Of a DNA stretch of 58,592 nt, positions 1 through 7,487 are shown in pieces; position 1 is the first letter of the stretch, and each line of letters starts with the position of its first letter. Where the stretch lies: assembly GCF_001436455.1 (NCBI RefSeq), contig NZ_AYYU01000009.1, forward strand, positions 1-58,592, read 5' to 3'. The notes beneath the pieces were generated by a model. The model was not told where the DNA came from. It made no database searches and saw only the letters and a program-made list of their open reading frames with translations. The translations under genes and the position numbers were made by a program. This DNA is from Lactobacillus jensenii DSM 20557. GTDB lineage: Bacteria > Bacillota > Bacilli > Lactobacillales > Lactobacillaceae.

Positions 1-33
1 AAACTATCAACAGGAAAAATTATAGAACCATAA
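1..33 (+). CDS. 3' end of an upstream gene (partial)
   Basis: Reading from base 1 gives ten sense codons, KLSTGKIIEP, and a TAA stop at 31-33. A hairpin followed by T residues comes directly after, which is what the end of a plus-strand gene looks like. Nothing about function can be read from ten residues. The other two frames cannot be excluded, so this rests mainly on the position of the terminator. Confidence 0.4.
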   Translation, partial: KLSTGKIIEP

Positions 34-41
34 TATTTTTA

Positions 42-75
42 GCAAATGCAATTCTTAGATTGTATTTGCTTTTTT
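42..75 (+). terminator. Rho-independent terminator of the upstream gene
   Basis: The arms GCAAATGCAA and TTGTATTTGC pair with one G-T, around an 8-base loop, and are followed by a run of T. It sits 8 bases after the TAA of the truncated upstream frame. Confidence 0.6.
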
Positions 76-183
76 ATCGCTCAATAATAAAACCGCTTTC
101 AAAAATTGGGGGGTGCTGTATAATTAAATTAAAAAAGAATATCTCAAAAGAAGATGGCTTAATAACTAGAAAGTGTGACGAGA

Positions 184-511
184 ATGAAAAACAGTTTTTT
201 CACAAAATATCACATCAACAAAAATAGAAAAATTGATTTTTTTGTAGATTTCGTGTCAATCATTCTAGCACTTCTTTATAGGCTTTTACTTGGTAATTTT
301 GTTCTTTCCGCATTAATTACTAGTGTAGGAATACTTGGAATTTTAGATACGCTTGATTATCCTATATCTAGTCACAGATTGATTAAAAATTTGCAATTCT
401 TTGGGTAATTCTTCTATTATTAAGTGCTATATTTAAGCAACAACTTGTCTTAGCATTGGAACTATTTTATTTATGTTAGCAGCTTTTGACATTGGTAAAG
501 ACAAACAATAA
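184..511 (+). pseudogene. Probable frameshifted small membrane protein gene
   Basis: An open frame from ATG 184 (GTG 175 is also possible) runs to TAA 406-408 and gives about 74 residues: a basic N-terminus, then a hydrophobic stretch (FVDFVSIILALLYRLLL). Past the stop, the frame beginning at 393 continues as a hydrophobic segment (WVILLLLSAIF, then KQQLVLAL) to about 465. A third frame then gives GTILFMLAAFDIGKDKQ ending at TAA 509-511. A membrane-like protein spread over three consecutive frames suggests one gene of about 108 codons with two frameshifts, near 390-400 and 440-465. No good ribosome binding site is visible. It may instead be a short intact gene of 74 residues. The family is not recognised. 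Confidence 0.4.
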
Positions 512-532
512 AAGTTATAGGAGGTAGACAAA

Positions 533-1042
533 ATGTTACTTCAATTTCTTTACATCATCCCCTGCATTATTATTGTATCCACAGTGCTTACACGAACCTA
601 CCTTGCTACAAATACCAATTTAAAGGTTAAGGATTTACTGCCAGGTATTAAAGGAAGTATATTATTTGGGCTCTTTAACTTAATCTTGGTTATCTCTGTT
701 AAGGTTTTAACTAGCTTAACTTATACTTCTTTACTAATAATTGACGGAGTAGTTTCATTAATAGTTATGACTCTTATTCTAATTTTTGTAATTAAGCAGC
801 ATCGCAATTACTCAGGCATCATGTTTTTCTCAATTGGCTTGCAGCTGATTATTTGGGGCAATCTAGCTAATGAAGATGCTTTATTAGTTTTAATTCCTTA
901 TCTAGCAATTTTGGGATTTGATTTAATCTACGCAATATTTTATGGATTTCATAAAGAAGGTACTTGGTTTTGGAAATGCAGTTTAGAAACTAAAAATGCC
1001 TTCTTCAAACAAATTTCCCCTGTTATTCCATTCTTATATTAG
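533..1042 (+). CDS. Small multi-pass membrane protein, unknown function
   Basis: This 169-residue protein is dominated by hydrophobic segments; five membrane spans can be read at about residues 2-20, 38-63, 66-88, 95-110 and 117-138. The tail carries aromatic residues (WFWKC). A strong ribosome binding site (ATAGGAGGTAG) lies 7-8 bases before ATG 533. It follows the probably broken membrane gene at 184-511 and is closed by a bidirectional terminator, so it is either a single-gene unit or the surviving member of a decayed pair. I do not recognise the family, and no catalytic motif is visible. Confidence 0.75.
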   Translation: MLLQFLYIIPCIIIVSTVLTRTYLATNTNLKVKDLLPGIKGSILFGLFNLILVISVKVLTSLTYTSLLIIDGVVSLIVMTLILIFVIKQHRNYSGIMFFSIGLQLIIWGNLANEDALLVLIPYLAILGFDLIYAIFYGFHKEGTWFWKCSLETKNAFFKQISPVIPFLY

Positions 1043-1047
1043 TAACA

Positions 1048-1082
1048 AAAAAGTCATCAGGATTTTCCGATGACTTTCTTAT
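1048..1082. terminator. Bidirectional terminator between convergent genes
   Basis: The arms AAAGTCATC and GATGACTTT enclose a short AGGATTTTCC loop region. A-rich and T-rich flanks let it end both the membrane protein gene on the plus strand and the MFS gene on the minus strand. Confidence 0.8.
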
Positions 1083-1089
1083 TTTCACT

Positions 1090-2268
1090 TTAATGTTGAT
1101 CAATCGCTCCATTTAACTGTTTGCGATAAACGAAGTAAACTATTAAAACTAACGGTACCAAAACAAGTTGTACCAAGTAGAAATATTGAATTGGCAAATA
1201 AGTATCAATGAACCCAGCAATAATTGGTCCAAAGCTCATCCCCAAGTCAATTCCCATATAAAAAGTAGAACTAGCTAACCCTTGTTCTTCAAGTGGTGCT
1301 AATAATAACGCCGTTGATTGCAAGACTGAATATATAATTCCATACCCCACAGTCATTCCAATTGCGGCAAGCCCCATCATTAAATCATTAGTCATAATCG
1401 CTAATAATAGTAAGTACAAGAACATGCTGGCTGCTGCTGCATAAAGCCAAATACCAAAGCGAACAGTGTCAAAGAAATTCTTCAACACAATCCGCAATCC
1501 TAATAAAACAATTGCATAAATCACAAAATAAAAGCCTACATGAATATCAAGATGCTTCTGTTCTGCATAAGTTACAATATCAGCCTGGGTAATGAAATAT
1601 GGAATCGCAAATAAAGCTGTTAAAATCGCAACTGGAAAGGCATTCTTTTGAATAAGCTTAAACTTCTTCTTGGATTTATTTTCTTTTACCTTTGGCAAGG
1701 CATGATTTTCAACGAATTGAATGACAATAATCATCAAAATGCTGGCTACTGCTGCCAAAACAAATGAATTACGATAGCCGATTGTATGATAAACATCAAT
1801 TGCAATTGCTGGTGCGATTGCCATATCTAACGCATTCATTAAGCCATAAAAGCCCATTGCTTGTCCGACATGACTTCGCGGAACAAGCGCACCAAGCCAA
1901 GTAGTCATACATACTGTGCATAGCACAAAGCCAGTTCCATTTATCAATCTGAATAATAAGAGCAGCTCACTATTAGGTGTGATTACATATCCAATAATTC
2001 CGATTGCAATCAATATTCCACCAATTAAAGACAACCGATATTTTGAAAAAATATCAGTAATATTACCTGCAATAGGACGCAAAAATAGCGAAGCAACACT
2101 CATTATTCCGACTACAAATCCGGCAAAGCTACTACTAGCACCTAAGCTAATCGCATATCCATTGATTAAAGGCGTAACAAACATCACGCTAAACATGAAG
2201 AAAAATGAAGCCACCATAACTAAAATTACATCTTTAGTATAAACAGTCTTTCCTTGATTTTTTCCCAT
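1090..2268 (-). CDS. MFS transporter (DHA1-like drug or metabolite efflux)
   Basis: The 392-residue length and twelve alternating hydrophobic segments fit the major facilitator superfamily. The loop after the second span reads FLRPIAGNITDIFSKYRLSL, the usual G-x-x-x-D-x-x-(S/G)-R/K-type signature between spans 2 and 3. The central loop around VKENKSKKKFK is basic, as expected for a cytoplasmic loop between the two halves. This subfamily is usually a proton-coupled exporter of drugs or metabolites, but no substrate can be assigned. TAGGAGG lies 7 bases before the ATG. It is a single-gene unit, divergent from the ATPase gene at 2484. Confidence 0.85.
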   Translation of the reverse strand: MGKNQGKTVYTKDVILVMVASFFFMFSVMFVTPLINGYAISLGASSSFAGFVVGIMSVASLFLRPIAGNITDIFSKYRLSLIGGILIAIGIIGYVITPNSELLLLFRLINGTGFVLCTVCMTTWLGALVPRSHVGQAMGFYGLMNALDMAIAPAIAIDVYHTIGYRNSFVLAAVASILMIIVIQFVENHALPKVKENKSKKKFKLIQKNAFPVAILTALFAIPYFITQADIVTYAEQKHLDIHVGFYFVIYAIVLLGLRIVLKNFFDTVRFGIWLYAAAASMFLYLLLLAIMTNDLMMGLAAIGMTVGYGIIYSVLQSTALLLAPLEEQGLASSTFYMGIDLGMSFGPIIAGFIDTYLPIQYFYLVQLVLVPLVLIVYFVYRKQLNGAIDQH

Positions 2269-2382
2269 AATTTCCTCCTAGAATTTGTTGTTAGTCCTAT
2301 TTATATCATACCAAGATTATAGTCCTTGCTCTAACTTGATTTAATATTTTTGCTTAATAAAAGGTAGTTGAGTATTTTGCTA

Positions 2383-2483
2383 AATTTTCAGTACACTGAA
2401 AATTATGCTAAAATATTGGTAGAATTTTCAGTACAGAGAAAATTTAGCTAAAAAAGCTAAAAGTTTTCAGTTAGGAGAAAATT
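2383..2483 (+). promoter_or_regulatory. Three regularly spaced dyads (operator-like) before the ATPase gene
   Basis: Copy 1 (2383-2404) is a perfect 10-bp inverted repeat, AATTTTCAGT and ACTGAAAATT, around AC. Copy 2 (2423-2444) has the same left arm and AC spacer, with AGAGAAAATT as right arm. Copy 3 (2462-2483) is AGTTTTCAGT, TA, GGAGAAAATT. Copies start 40 and 39 bp apart, close to four helical turns, and GCTAAAA follows both of the first two. Copy 3 contains the ribosome binding site (AGGAG) and abuts the start codon, so a protein bound there would block translation initiation sites as well as the promoter. The two-base spacer rules out an ordinary RNA hairpin loop at copy 1, so DNA binding is more likely. 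Confidence 0.75.
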
Positions 2484-3677
2484 ATGGAACCAATTCTTCG
2501 CCCTTTATACTTAAAAAGAATCGAACCAATGATTGATACTGAGTTTATCAAGGTAATTACTGGAGTGCGTCGTTCAGGAAAAAGCTACTTATTATTAATG
2601 ATTAGAGATCAGCTTCTCAAAAGAGGTATTTCAGAAAAGCAAATCATTTATTTAAACTTTGAAAATCCAGAATATTTTGATTTGCTTGACTACAGAAAAT
2701 TATATGAGTACCTAAAGAAAAAAGTAGATAAAAGTAAAAAGACTTACTTTTTCTTTGATGAAATTCAAGAAGTCCATGAATGGCAGAAATTAATTAATGG
2801 CCTACGTGTAGCATTTGATTCTGACATTTATATTACAGGTTCTAATGCATCACTTCTTTCTGGAGAACTTGCCAGCTATCTAACAGGTCGTTATGTTCAA
2901 ATTCCGGTATTACCGTTGACCTTTAGAGAATACTTGAAATTTAAAAACTATGAACAAGATGATCCTGCTCGCCACTTCAACGACTATTTAGAATATGGTG
3001 GTTTTCCTTCAGTTGTTTTACAAGATAATAATCAATTAAAGCGTGATGTTTTAAGTGGAATTTATAACTCAATTTTGCTTCGAGATGTTGCTGGGCGAGC
3101 AACCATTAAAAATACTGAAGTTTTAGAACGGGTCGGACTTTTTTTACTTGGTAATGCTGGTCAGCTTATCAGTATTAATAAAATCGCTAATACTTTAAGA
3201 TCTAGTGGCTTCAAGATTAGTAACAATACCATTGAAGCTTATCTTAATTTATTACAAGATGCTTTTCTATTTTATAAAGTCCCACGCTATGATATTCGTG
3301 GAAAAGAGCTACTTAAAGGCCAAGGAAAATTTTATGCAGTAGATTTGGGATTTGTCCGTTCTCAATTACGTAGAGAAAGAATTAATCGTGGCTCAAAAAT
3401 TGAAAATCTCGTTTATCTAGAATTATTAAGTCGTGACTATGAAGTCTTTGTGGGAAAATACGATACTAAAGAAATTGATTTTGTAGCAAAAAATGACAGT
3501 GATACCCTTTATATTCAAGTTACTAATCAAATTCCTCAAAATAATACTAGAGAAACTGATAACTTTTTGCATTTACCAACTGGTTATCGAAAAATTATTA
3601 TTACTAATAATTGGGATGATGTTGGCGTAATCGATGGAATTGAAGTTGTACACATTACTGATTTTTTAACCAAATAA
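2484..3677 (+). CDS. AAA_14 ATPase with C-terminal DUF4143 domain
   Basis: The 397-residue protein has a Walker A motif GVRRSGKS (27-34), a Walker B motif FFFDEIQ (89-95) and a sensor-like ITGSNASLLSGE stretch (117-128), which together mark the AAA_14 ATPases. The C-terminal part has the DUF4143 arrangement, ending with E-N-LVYLELL, then KEIDFVAK and YIQV. These resemble a PD-(D/E)xK nuclease fold, with the usual catalytic lysine position not evident. These ATPases are numerous in lactobacilli and their cellular role is not established. It stands alone between the dyad array and its own terminator. AGGAG lies 6 bases before ATG 2484. The dyads suggest tight, perhaps self-directed, control. 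Confidence 0.88.
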   Translation: MEPILRPLYLKRIEPMIDTEFIKVITGVRRSGKSYLLLMIRDQLLKRGISEKQIIYLNFENPEYFDLLDYRKLYEYLKKKVDKSKKTYFFFDEIQEVHEWQKLINGLRVAFDSDIYITGSNASLLSGELASYLTGRYVQIPVLPLTFREYLKFKNYEQDDPARHFNDYLEYGGFPSVVLQDNNQLKRDVLSGIYNSILLRDVAGRATIKNTEVLERVGLFLLGNAGQLISINKIANTLRSSGFKISNNTIEAYLNLLQDAFLFYKVPRYDIRGKELLKGQGKFYAVDLGFVRSQLRRERINRGSKIENLVYLELLSRDYEVFVGKYDTKEIDFVAKNDSDTLYIQVTNQIPQNNTRETDNFLHLPTGYRKIIITNNWDDVGVIDGIEVVHITDFLTK

Positions 3678-3695
3678 TTTATTAATAGTTGATAC

Positions 3696-3735
3696 TACAC
3701 GATTTCTGTATGTTACAGAGGTCGTGTATTTTTTT
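3696..3735 (+). terminator. Terminator of the ATPase gene
   Basis: TACACGA pairs with TCGTGTA and, inside it, TCTGTA pairs with TACAGA. Seven T residues follow. Confidence 0.85.
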
Positions 3736-3742
3736 CTACCAT

Positions 3743-3795
3743 AAAAAAGCACCTCATAATCATCAGATTTCATATCTAACAACTATGAGGCACTT
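3743..3795 (-). terminator. Terminator of the BMP lipoprotein gene
   Basis: On the minus strand AGTGCCTCATA pairs with TATGAGGTGCT (two G-T pairs) across a long loop and is followed by T residues. It lies just past the stop of the gene at 3812. Confidence 0.75.
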
Positions 3796-3811
3796 AATTA
3801 TCTATCTTTTC

Positions 3812-4894
3812 TTATTTTGGTGAAGTTCTAACGGTAATTTTTCCATTAATGATTTGGCTTCTTGCTTCTTGACTTTCCTGCCAAGCTTTAGCAGATAAAT
3901 TCCCCTTAGTAATTGAAACACCATTATGTTCTAAGCCGTAAACAAGGTGCTTGCCACCTGGGAATTTACCGAGATATGCTTTATCTGCAATATCCTTAAC
4001 TGCAAAGCCCAGTCCCTTTAACACTGAAGTTAAAGTACAATTATCTTTTTTACCCCTACTATTAGTATATTCACCTTGAGCGGATTGATCTGAATCAACA
4101 CCAATTACCCAAACTTTCTTCTTTTCGCTTCTTGTTTTGTTGAGATTTTTTGCTTCTTGGAAGACGCCATTGCCGGCTGTTGCGGCGGCTTGATAAAGGA
4201 TATCAGCTTTTTTAGCATACATTGATTGAGCAATTGCTTTAGCCTTATCTGTTGAAGTAAAGTCACCAACATATTGATCTAAAATGGTAATCTTCTTACC
4301 CAATTTTTTAGCTGTATCTGTTACTCCTTGCTTAAAACCAGCTTCAAATAAGTCTAAGACAGTTGATCTAGCACCACCAATAAAGCCAACGGTATTAGTT
4401 TTAGTTGTATACGCGGCTACAACACCTGCTAGGTATGATGATTCGTTCGATTTAAAAGTTGCACTGACCACATTCTTTTGACCAGTGATGACATCGTCCA
4501 TAATGACAAAGTTCTTTTTAGGATATTTTTGAGCTGCCGATGAAACGGCTTCTTTCAAGGCATAACCAACACCGTATAAGGTTTCAAAACCAGCATTAGC
4601 AGCCTGATTAAAATTAGGAACAAAATCTCCTTCACTATTAGATTGAAAATATTGATAACCACCCATTCCTCGGCTAAGCTCATGTTCTTGGCCAAAAGCT
4701 TCAAAGCCTTTCCAAGCAGCTTCAGTAAATGAATGATCATCAACACCACTAATATCGGTAATCAAAGCAATTGAATATTTGTTTTTATAGTTATTTTTGC
4801 TAAGTGAATGCTTGGCTCGACATCCAGTTAAAGTTAATAACATAACACCAATTAGGCCACTAACTACAATTGCTTTGATTTGCATCTTCTTCAT
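3812..4894 (-). CDS. BMP-family lipoprotein, probable nucleoside-binding protein
   Basis: A short basic N-terminus, a hydrophobic stretch and the lipobox LTGC (cysteine at about residue 25) mark a surface lipoprotein. The mature part reads YSIALITDISGVDDHSFTEAAW, then GYALKEAV, FIGG and VIGVDSDQSAQGEY, which are characteristic of the BMP/PnrA (Bmp, TmpC) family of nucleoside-binding proteins of ABC importers. ATG 4894 is preferred over TTG 4897 because AAGGAG lies 7 bases ahead of it. No ATPase or permease gene accompanies it here, so its transporter partners must be encoded elsewhere. The divergent neighbour is a nucleoside phosphorylase, which supports a role in nucleoside uptake. Confidence 0.88.
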   Translation of the reverse strand: MKKMQIKAIVVSGLIGVMLLTLTGCRAKHSLSKNNYKNKYSIALITDISGVDDHSFTEAAWKGFEAFGQEHELSRGMGGYQYFQSNSEGDFVPNFNQAANAGFETLYGVGYALKEAVSSAAQKYPKKNFVIMDDVITGQKNVVSATFKSNESSYLAGVVAAYTTKTNTVGFIGGARSTVLDLFEAGFKQGVTDTAKKLGKKITILDQYVGDFTSTDKAKAIAQSMYAKKADILYQAAATAGNGVFQEAKNLNKTRSEKKKVWVIGVDSDQSAQGEYTNSRGKKDNCTLTSVLKGLGFAVKDIADKAYLGKFPGGKHLVYGLEHNGVSITKGNLSAKAWQESQEARSQIINGKITVRTSPK

Positions 4895-4936
4895 CAAAAA
4901 TCTCCTTACTATATAAAAGCGAACAAATTCTATAGT

Positions 4937-4965
4937 ACGATATCAGTTTGAACGATTTTTGTCAA
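4937..4965 (-). promoter_or_regulatory. Probable promoter of the BMP lipoprotein gene
   Basis: On the minus strand TTGACA (4960-4965) is separated by 17 bases from TATCGT (4937-4942), about 42 bases ahead of the start codon. Confidence 0.6.
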
Positions 4966-5039
4966 ATCAAAATGGAAAAATATAATAACAAATATTTTCA
5001 CACTTTTTTATTTAAAAAATAAAGAAATTGCTCCAATCA

Positions 5040-5048
5040 TGTTATAAT
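5040..5048 (+). promoter_or_regulatory. Extended -10 promoter element of the phosphorylase gene
   Basis: TGT directly before TATAAT (5043-5048) is an extended -10 box. No good -35 hexamer is visible 16-18 bases upstream, which is common for extended -10 promoters. It lies 37 bases before ATG 5086. Confidence 0.55.
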
Positions 5049-5085
5049 GATATTATTAAATAAATTTTATTAAAAGGTGAAAAAT

Positions 5086-5841
5086 ATGGAAGAATTATCA
5101 TTAATGAACTTTGATTCAAATCCTAATGCGGTTCTTAATCCTAATCATGAAAATTTAGGATGCGATTTTGCTGACAAGCTTGTCTATCCTTTTGTCACTG
5201 ATGAAAATTTCCAAGCTTTTTTAGCTGATAAAGATTATAAAATTGTGGCAACTTTTGAGACTTTTGCTTGCAACTTTTCTGTTTATCAAGTTCAGTATCA
5301 TAATCAAACTCTTTCACTTGTTCACCCTCCTCTAGGCGCTAGTGCTGCTGTGCAGCTTCTTGACTGGTTAATTGCTTATGGTGTAAAAGAAGTGCTAGCA
5401 ATCGGCTCTTGTGGTGCTTTAACTTCTGGGAATGAAGGTGACTTCTTTTTACCAACTAAGGCCCTGCGTGACGAAGGCACCAGTTTTCACTATGTAGCGC
5501 CAAGCCGTTACATCATCTTATCTAGTCCATTAGTAACACAAGTTAAAGAGCAACTTGAAAAAAGAAGCCTGCCCTACACCGAAGTAACTACTTGGACAAC
5601 TGATGGTTTTTTCAGAGAAACTAAAACTAAAGTTGAACAGCACCTAGCTGAGGGAATTTCGGTTGTTGAAATGGAATGTGCTGCAATGGCTGCTTGCTGT
5701 CAGTTACGCAATGTTCAATTTGCTCAAATTCTATACTCAGCTGACAGCTTAGCTAATTTTGAACATGATGAACGAAATTGGGGGCAAAAGCGTCAAAAGG
5801 ATGTCATGGCTCTAGCTTGTGATATTTTAACAGCAATATAA
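5086..5841 (+). CDS. Nucleoside phosphorylase (PNP/UDP family, uridine phosphorylase-like)
   Basis: The 251-residue protein has the PNP/UDP phosphorylase signatures: PPLGASAAV in the phosphate-binding region, EVLAIGSCGAL at the centre, and VVEMECAAMAA carrying the conserved M-E that binds the ribose. These enzymes cleave nucleosides with phosphate to the free base and ribose-1-phosphate. The N-terminus is longer than in E. coli Udp, and the first glycine-rich phosphate loop is less canonical, so the base specificity is open. ATG 5086 is chosen because AAAGGTG lies 6 bases ahead; the in-frame GTG at 5077 is part of that binding site. It is divergent from the BMP lipoprotein gene, giving a compact import-and-salvage pair. 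Confidence 0.85.
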   Translation: MEELSLMNFDSNPNAVLNPNHENLGCDFADKLVYPFVTDENFQAFLADKDYKIVATFETFACNFSVYQVQYHNQTLSLVHPPLGASAAVQLLDWLIAYGVKEVLAIGSCGALTSGNEGDFFLPTKALRDEGTSFHYVAPSRYIILSSPLVTQVKEQLEKRSLPYTEVTTWTTDGFFRETKTKVEQHLAEGISVVEMECAAMAACCQLRNVQFAQILYSADSLANFEHDERNWGQKRQKDVMALACDILTAI

Positions 5842-5870
5842 AAAGGAGAGGTATAAACCTCTCCTTTTAT
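5842..5870. terminator. Bidirectional terminator
   Basis: GGAGAGGT and ACCTCTCC pair around ATAA, with A and T tracts on both sides. It separates the phosphorylase gene from the convergent glnA. Confidence 0.85.
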
Positions 5871-5896
5871 AGTATTTAGATAATTATTACTACATA

Positions 5897-7234
5897 TTAG
5901 TAGTTCATGTAACGATTTCTTTCCCAATCTGAAACACTTTGAGTATATTGAGCCCATTCAAGTTCTTTAGATTCAATAAAGCTTTGAGTTAAGTGTTCAC
6001 CTAAAGCATCTTGAATTAACTTATCTTCCTTGAAGTACTTAGTAGCGTTATGCAAAGTTGAAGGTAAAGCAATAATACCTCTTTCCTTCTTTTCTTCAGC
6101 AGACATTTCAAAGACATTTGAAGTAATTGGTTTCATTGGCATCTTAGCTTCTTTGATACCTTCAAGACCAGCCTTTAAGCAAGCTGCTAATAATAAGTAT
6201 GGGTTAGCTGTTGGGTCAGCTGAACGCATTTCAAGACGAGTACCAATTTCTTCAGCATCTGGAATACGAACAAGTGGTGAACGGTTCTTATTAGCCCATG
6301 AAATGTATACAGGAGCTTCAAAACCAGGAATCAGACGCTTGTATGAGTTAACAGTTGGATTACCAACACAAGTTAATGCTCTAGCATGGCTTAAGATACC
6401 ATTTAAGAAGTAAAGAGCAGTCTTAGATAACTTGTATTCGCCATCTTTATCGTAAAAGACATTCTTACCATCTTTGAATAGTGACATGTTAGTGTGCATT
6501 CCTGAACCAGGTAAACCTTCAACAGGCTTTGGCATAAAGGTTGCATGTAAACCATGCTTCTTAGCGATTTGCTTAACGACCATCTTGAAAGTCAAGACCT
6601 TGTCAGCAGTTGCAACTGCGTCGTCAAAGCGGAAGTCGATTTCTTGTTGACCTGCACCAACTTCGTGGTGAGCTGCTTCAACTTCAAATCCAATCTTTTC
6701 CAAAGTTTCAACAATATCACGACGACACTTAGCACCTTCATCTTCACTAGCCATATCAAAGTATGAACTTTGGTCAGTTGGCTTAGTAGTCCAGTTGCCT
6801 TCGCTGTCTTCTTTAAATAAGAAGAATTCAGCTTCAAAACCAATTTCAAAGTTGCTATAACCCATTTCCTTCATTTCGTTAACAACACGCTTCAAGTTGT
6901 TTCTTGGATCACCAGCAAATGGAGTACCATCAGTATTGTGAACTGAACAAATCAAACGACCAATTTTGCCGCCTTCATTGTCACCCCAAGGCAAAACTGC
7001 CCAAGTTGAAAAGTCAGGGTATAAAACCATGTCACTTTCTTCAATTCGAACATAGCCATCAATACTTGAACCGTCGAAACGAATTTCGTTAGCCAAAACT
7101 TTATCTAATTGACTAAGAGGAACTTCAACATTTTTTAATGTTCCGTTGATATCTGTAAAGCATAAACGTAAGAAACGTACATTTTGGTCTCTAATAATTT
7201 TACGAATTTCTTCTTCTGTGTATACTTTTTTCAT
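5897..7234 (-). CDS. glnA: Glutamine synthetase, type I
   Basis: Joins glutamate and ammonia using ATP, the main entry of ammonium into metabolism. At 445 residues and without the adenylylation-region insertion, it matches the GSI-alpha form of Firmicutes. Visible motifs are [11 protein letters not shown] (beta-grasp region), GFEAEFFLF with metal-binding glutamates, [24 protein letters not shown] and [12 protein letters not shown] 7234 is preferred to the TTG 18 bases upstream because AGGTGG lies just ahead. In related bacteria glnR usually lies directly upstream; here ynbB takes that place and no glnR is present. The promoter leaves an untranslated leader of roughly 80 bases. Confidence 0.97.
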   Translation of the reverse strand: MKKVYTEEEIRKIIRDQNVRFLRLCFTDINGTLKNVEVPLSQLDKVLANEIRFDGSSIDGYVRIEESDMVLYPDFSTWAVLPWGDNEGGKIGRLICSVHNTDGTPFAGDPRNNLKRVVNEMKEMGYSNFEIGFEAEFFLFKEDSEGNWTTKPTDQSSYFDMASEDEGAKCRRDIVETLEKIGFEVEAAHHEVGAGQQEIDFRFDDAVATADKVLTFKMVVKQIAKKHGLHATFMPKPVEGLPGSGMHTNMSLFKDGKNVFYDKDGEYKLSKTALYFLNGILSHARALTCVGNPTVNSYKRLIPGFEAPVYISWANKNRSPLVRIPDAEEIGTRLEMRSADPTANPYLLLAACLKAGLEGIKEAKMPMKPITSNVFEMSAEEKKERGIIALPSTLHNATKYFKEDKLIQDALGEHLTQSFIESKELEWAQYTQSVSDWERNRYMNY

Positions 7235-7270
7235 ATTTCCACCTGTTAACAAAATCTTTCTATCGTAACA

Positions 7271-7359
7271 AAATTGGTATAGTCCTAGAATTACTTATAT
7301 CTCCTAAGAACATAGCAATATCATAGCCTTTGTTTTTTGTTTTGTCAAACTGGTATAGT
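7271..7359. repeat. Direct repeat of a 13-mer flanking the glnA promoter
   Basis: AAATTGGTATAGT (7271-7283) and AAACTGGTATAGT (7347-7359) differ at one base and start 76 bp apart. The second overlaps the -35 hexamer of glnA and the first lies in its leader. This arrangement would suit a looping repressor. Neither copy resembles the GlnR/TnrA box TGTNA-N7-TNACA. Confidence 0.45.
7320..7348 (-). promoter_or_regulatory. glnA promoter
   Basis: On the minus strand TTGACA (7343-7348), 17 bases, then TATGAT (7320-7325). This is a near-consensus sigma-A promoter, about 85 bases ahead of the glnA start. Confidence 0.75.
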
Positions 7360-7444
7360 TATTTTTTGCGATTAATTTTTTATTACTTATTTTTATAAAG
7401 TGTAAAAAAATCATATGCAAGTAAGCCTAAACTAAAAATTGGTC

Positions 7445-7480
7445 TAAAAAAAGAGCTAAAAATTTAGCTCTAATTTTTTA
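7445..7480 (-). terminator. Terminator after ynbB
   Basis: On the minus strand AGAGCTAAA and TTTAGCTCT pair and are followed by seven T residues. It ends the miaA-ynbB transcript, so glnA depends on its own promoter. Confidence 0.8.
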
Positions 7481-7487
7481 CTTATAT

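Noticed and set aside
1916-2242. 108-residue frame on the plus strand inside the MFS gene
   Set aside because: Antisense shadow of a clear transporter gene; no binding site and no family.
2383-2483. A CRISPR array for the repeated dyads
   Set aside because: Only three copies, diverging and with short spacers that are A/T rich and partly repeated; no cas genes. They read better as operators.
7235-7360. GlnR/TnrA box at the glnA promoter
   Set aside because: TGTTAACA and TTGACA-like sequences occur, but none fits TGTNA-N7-TNACA; recorded as absent.
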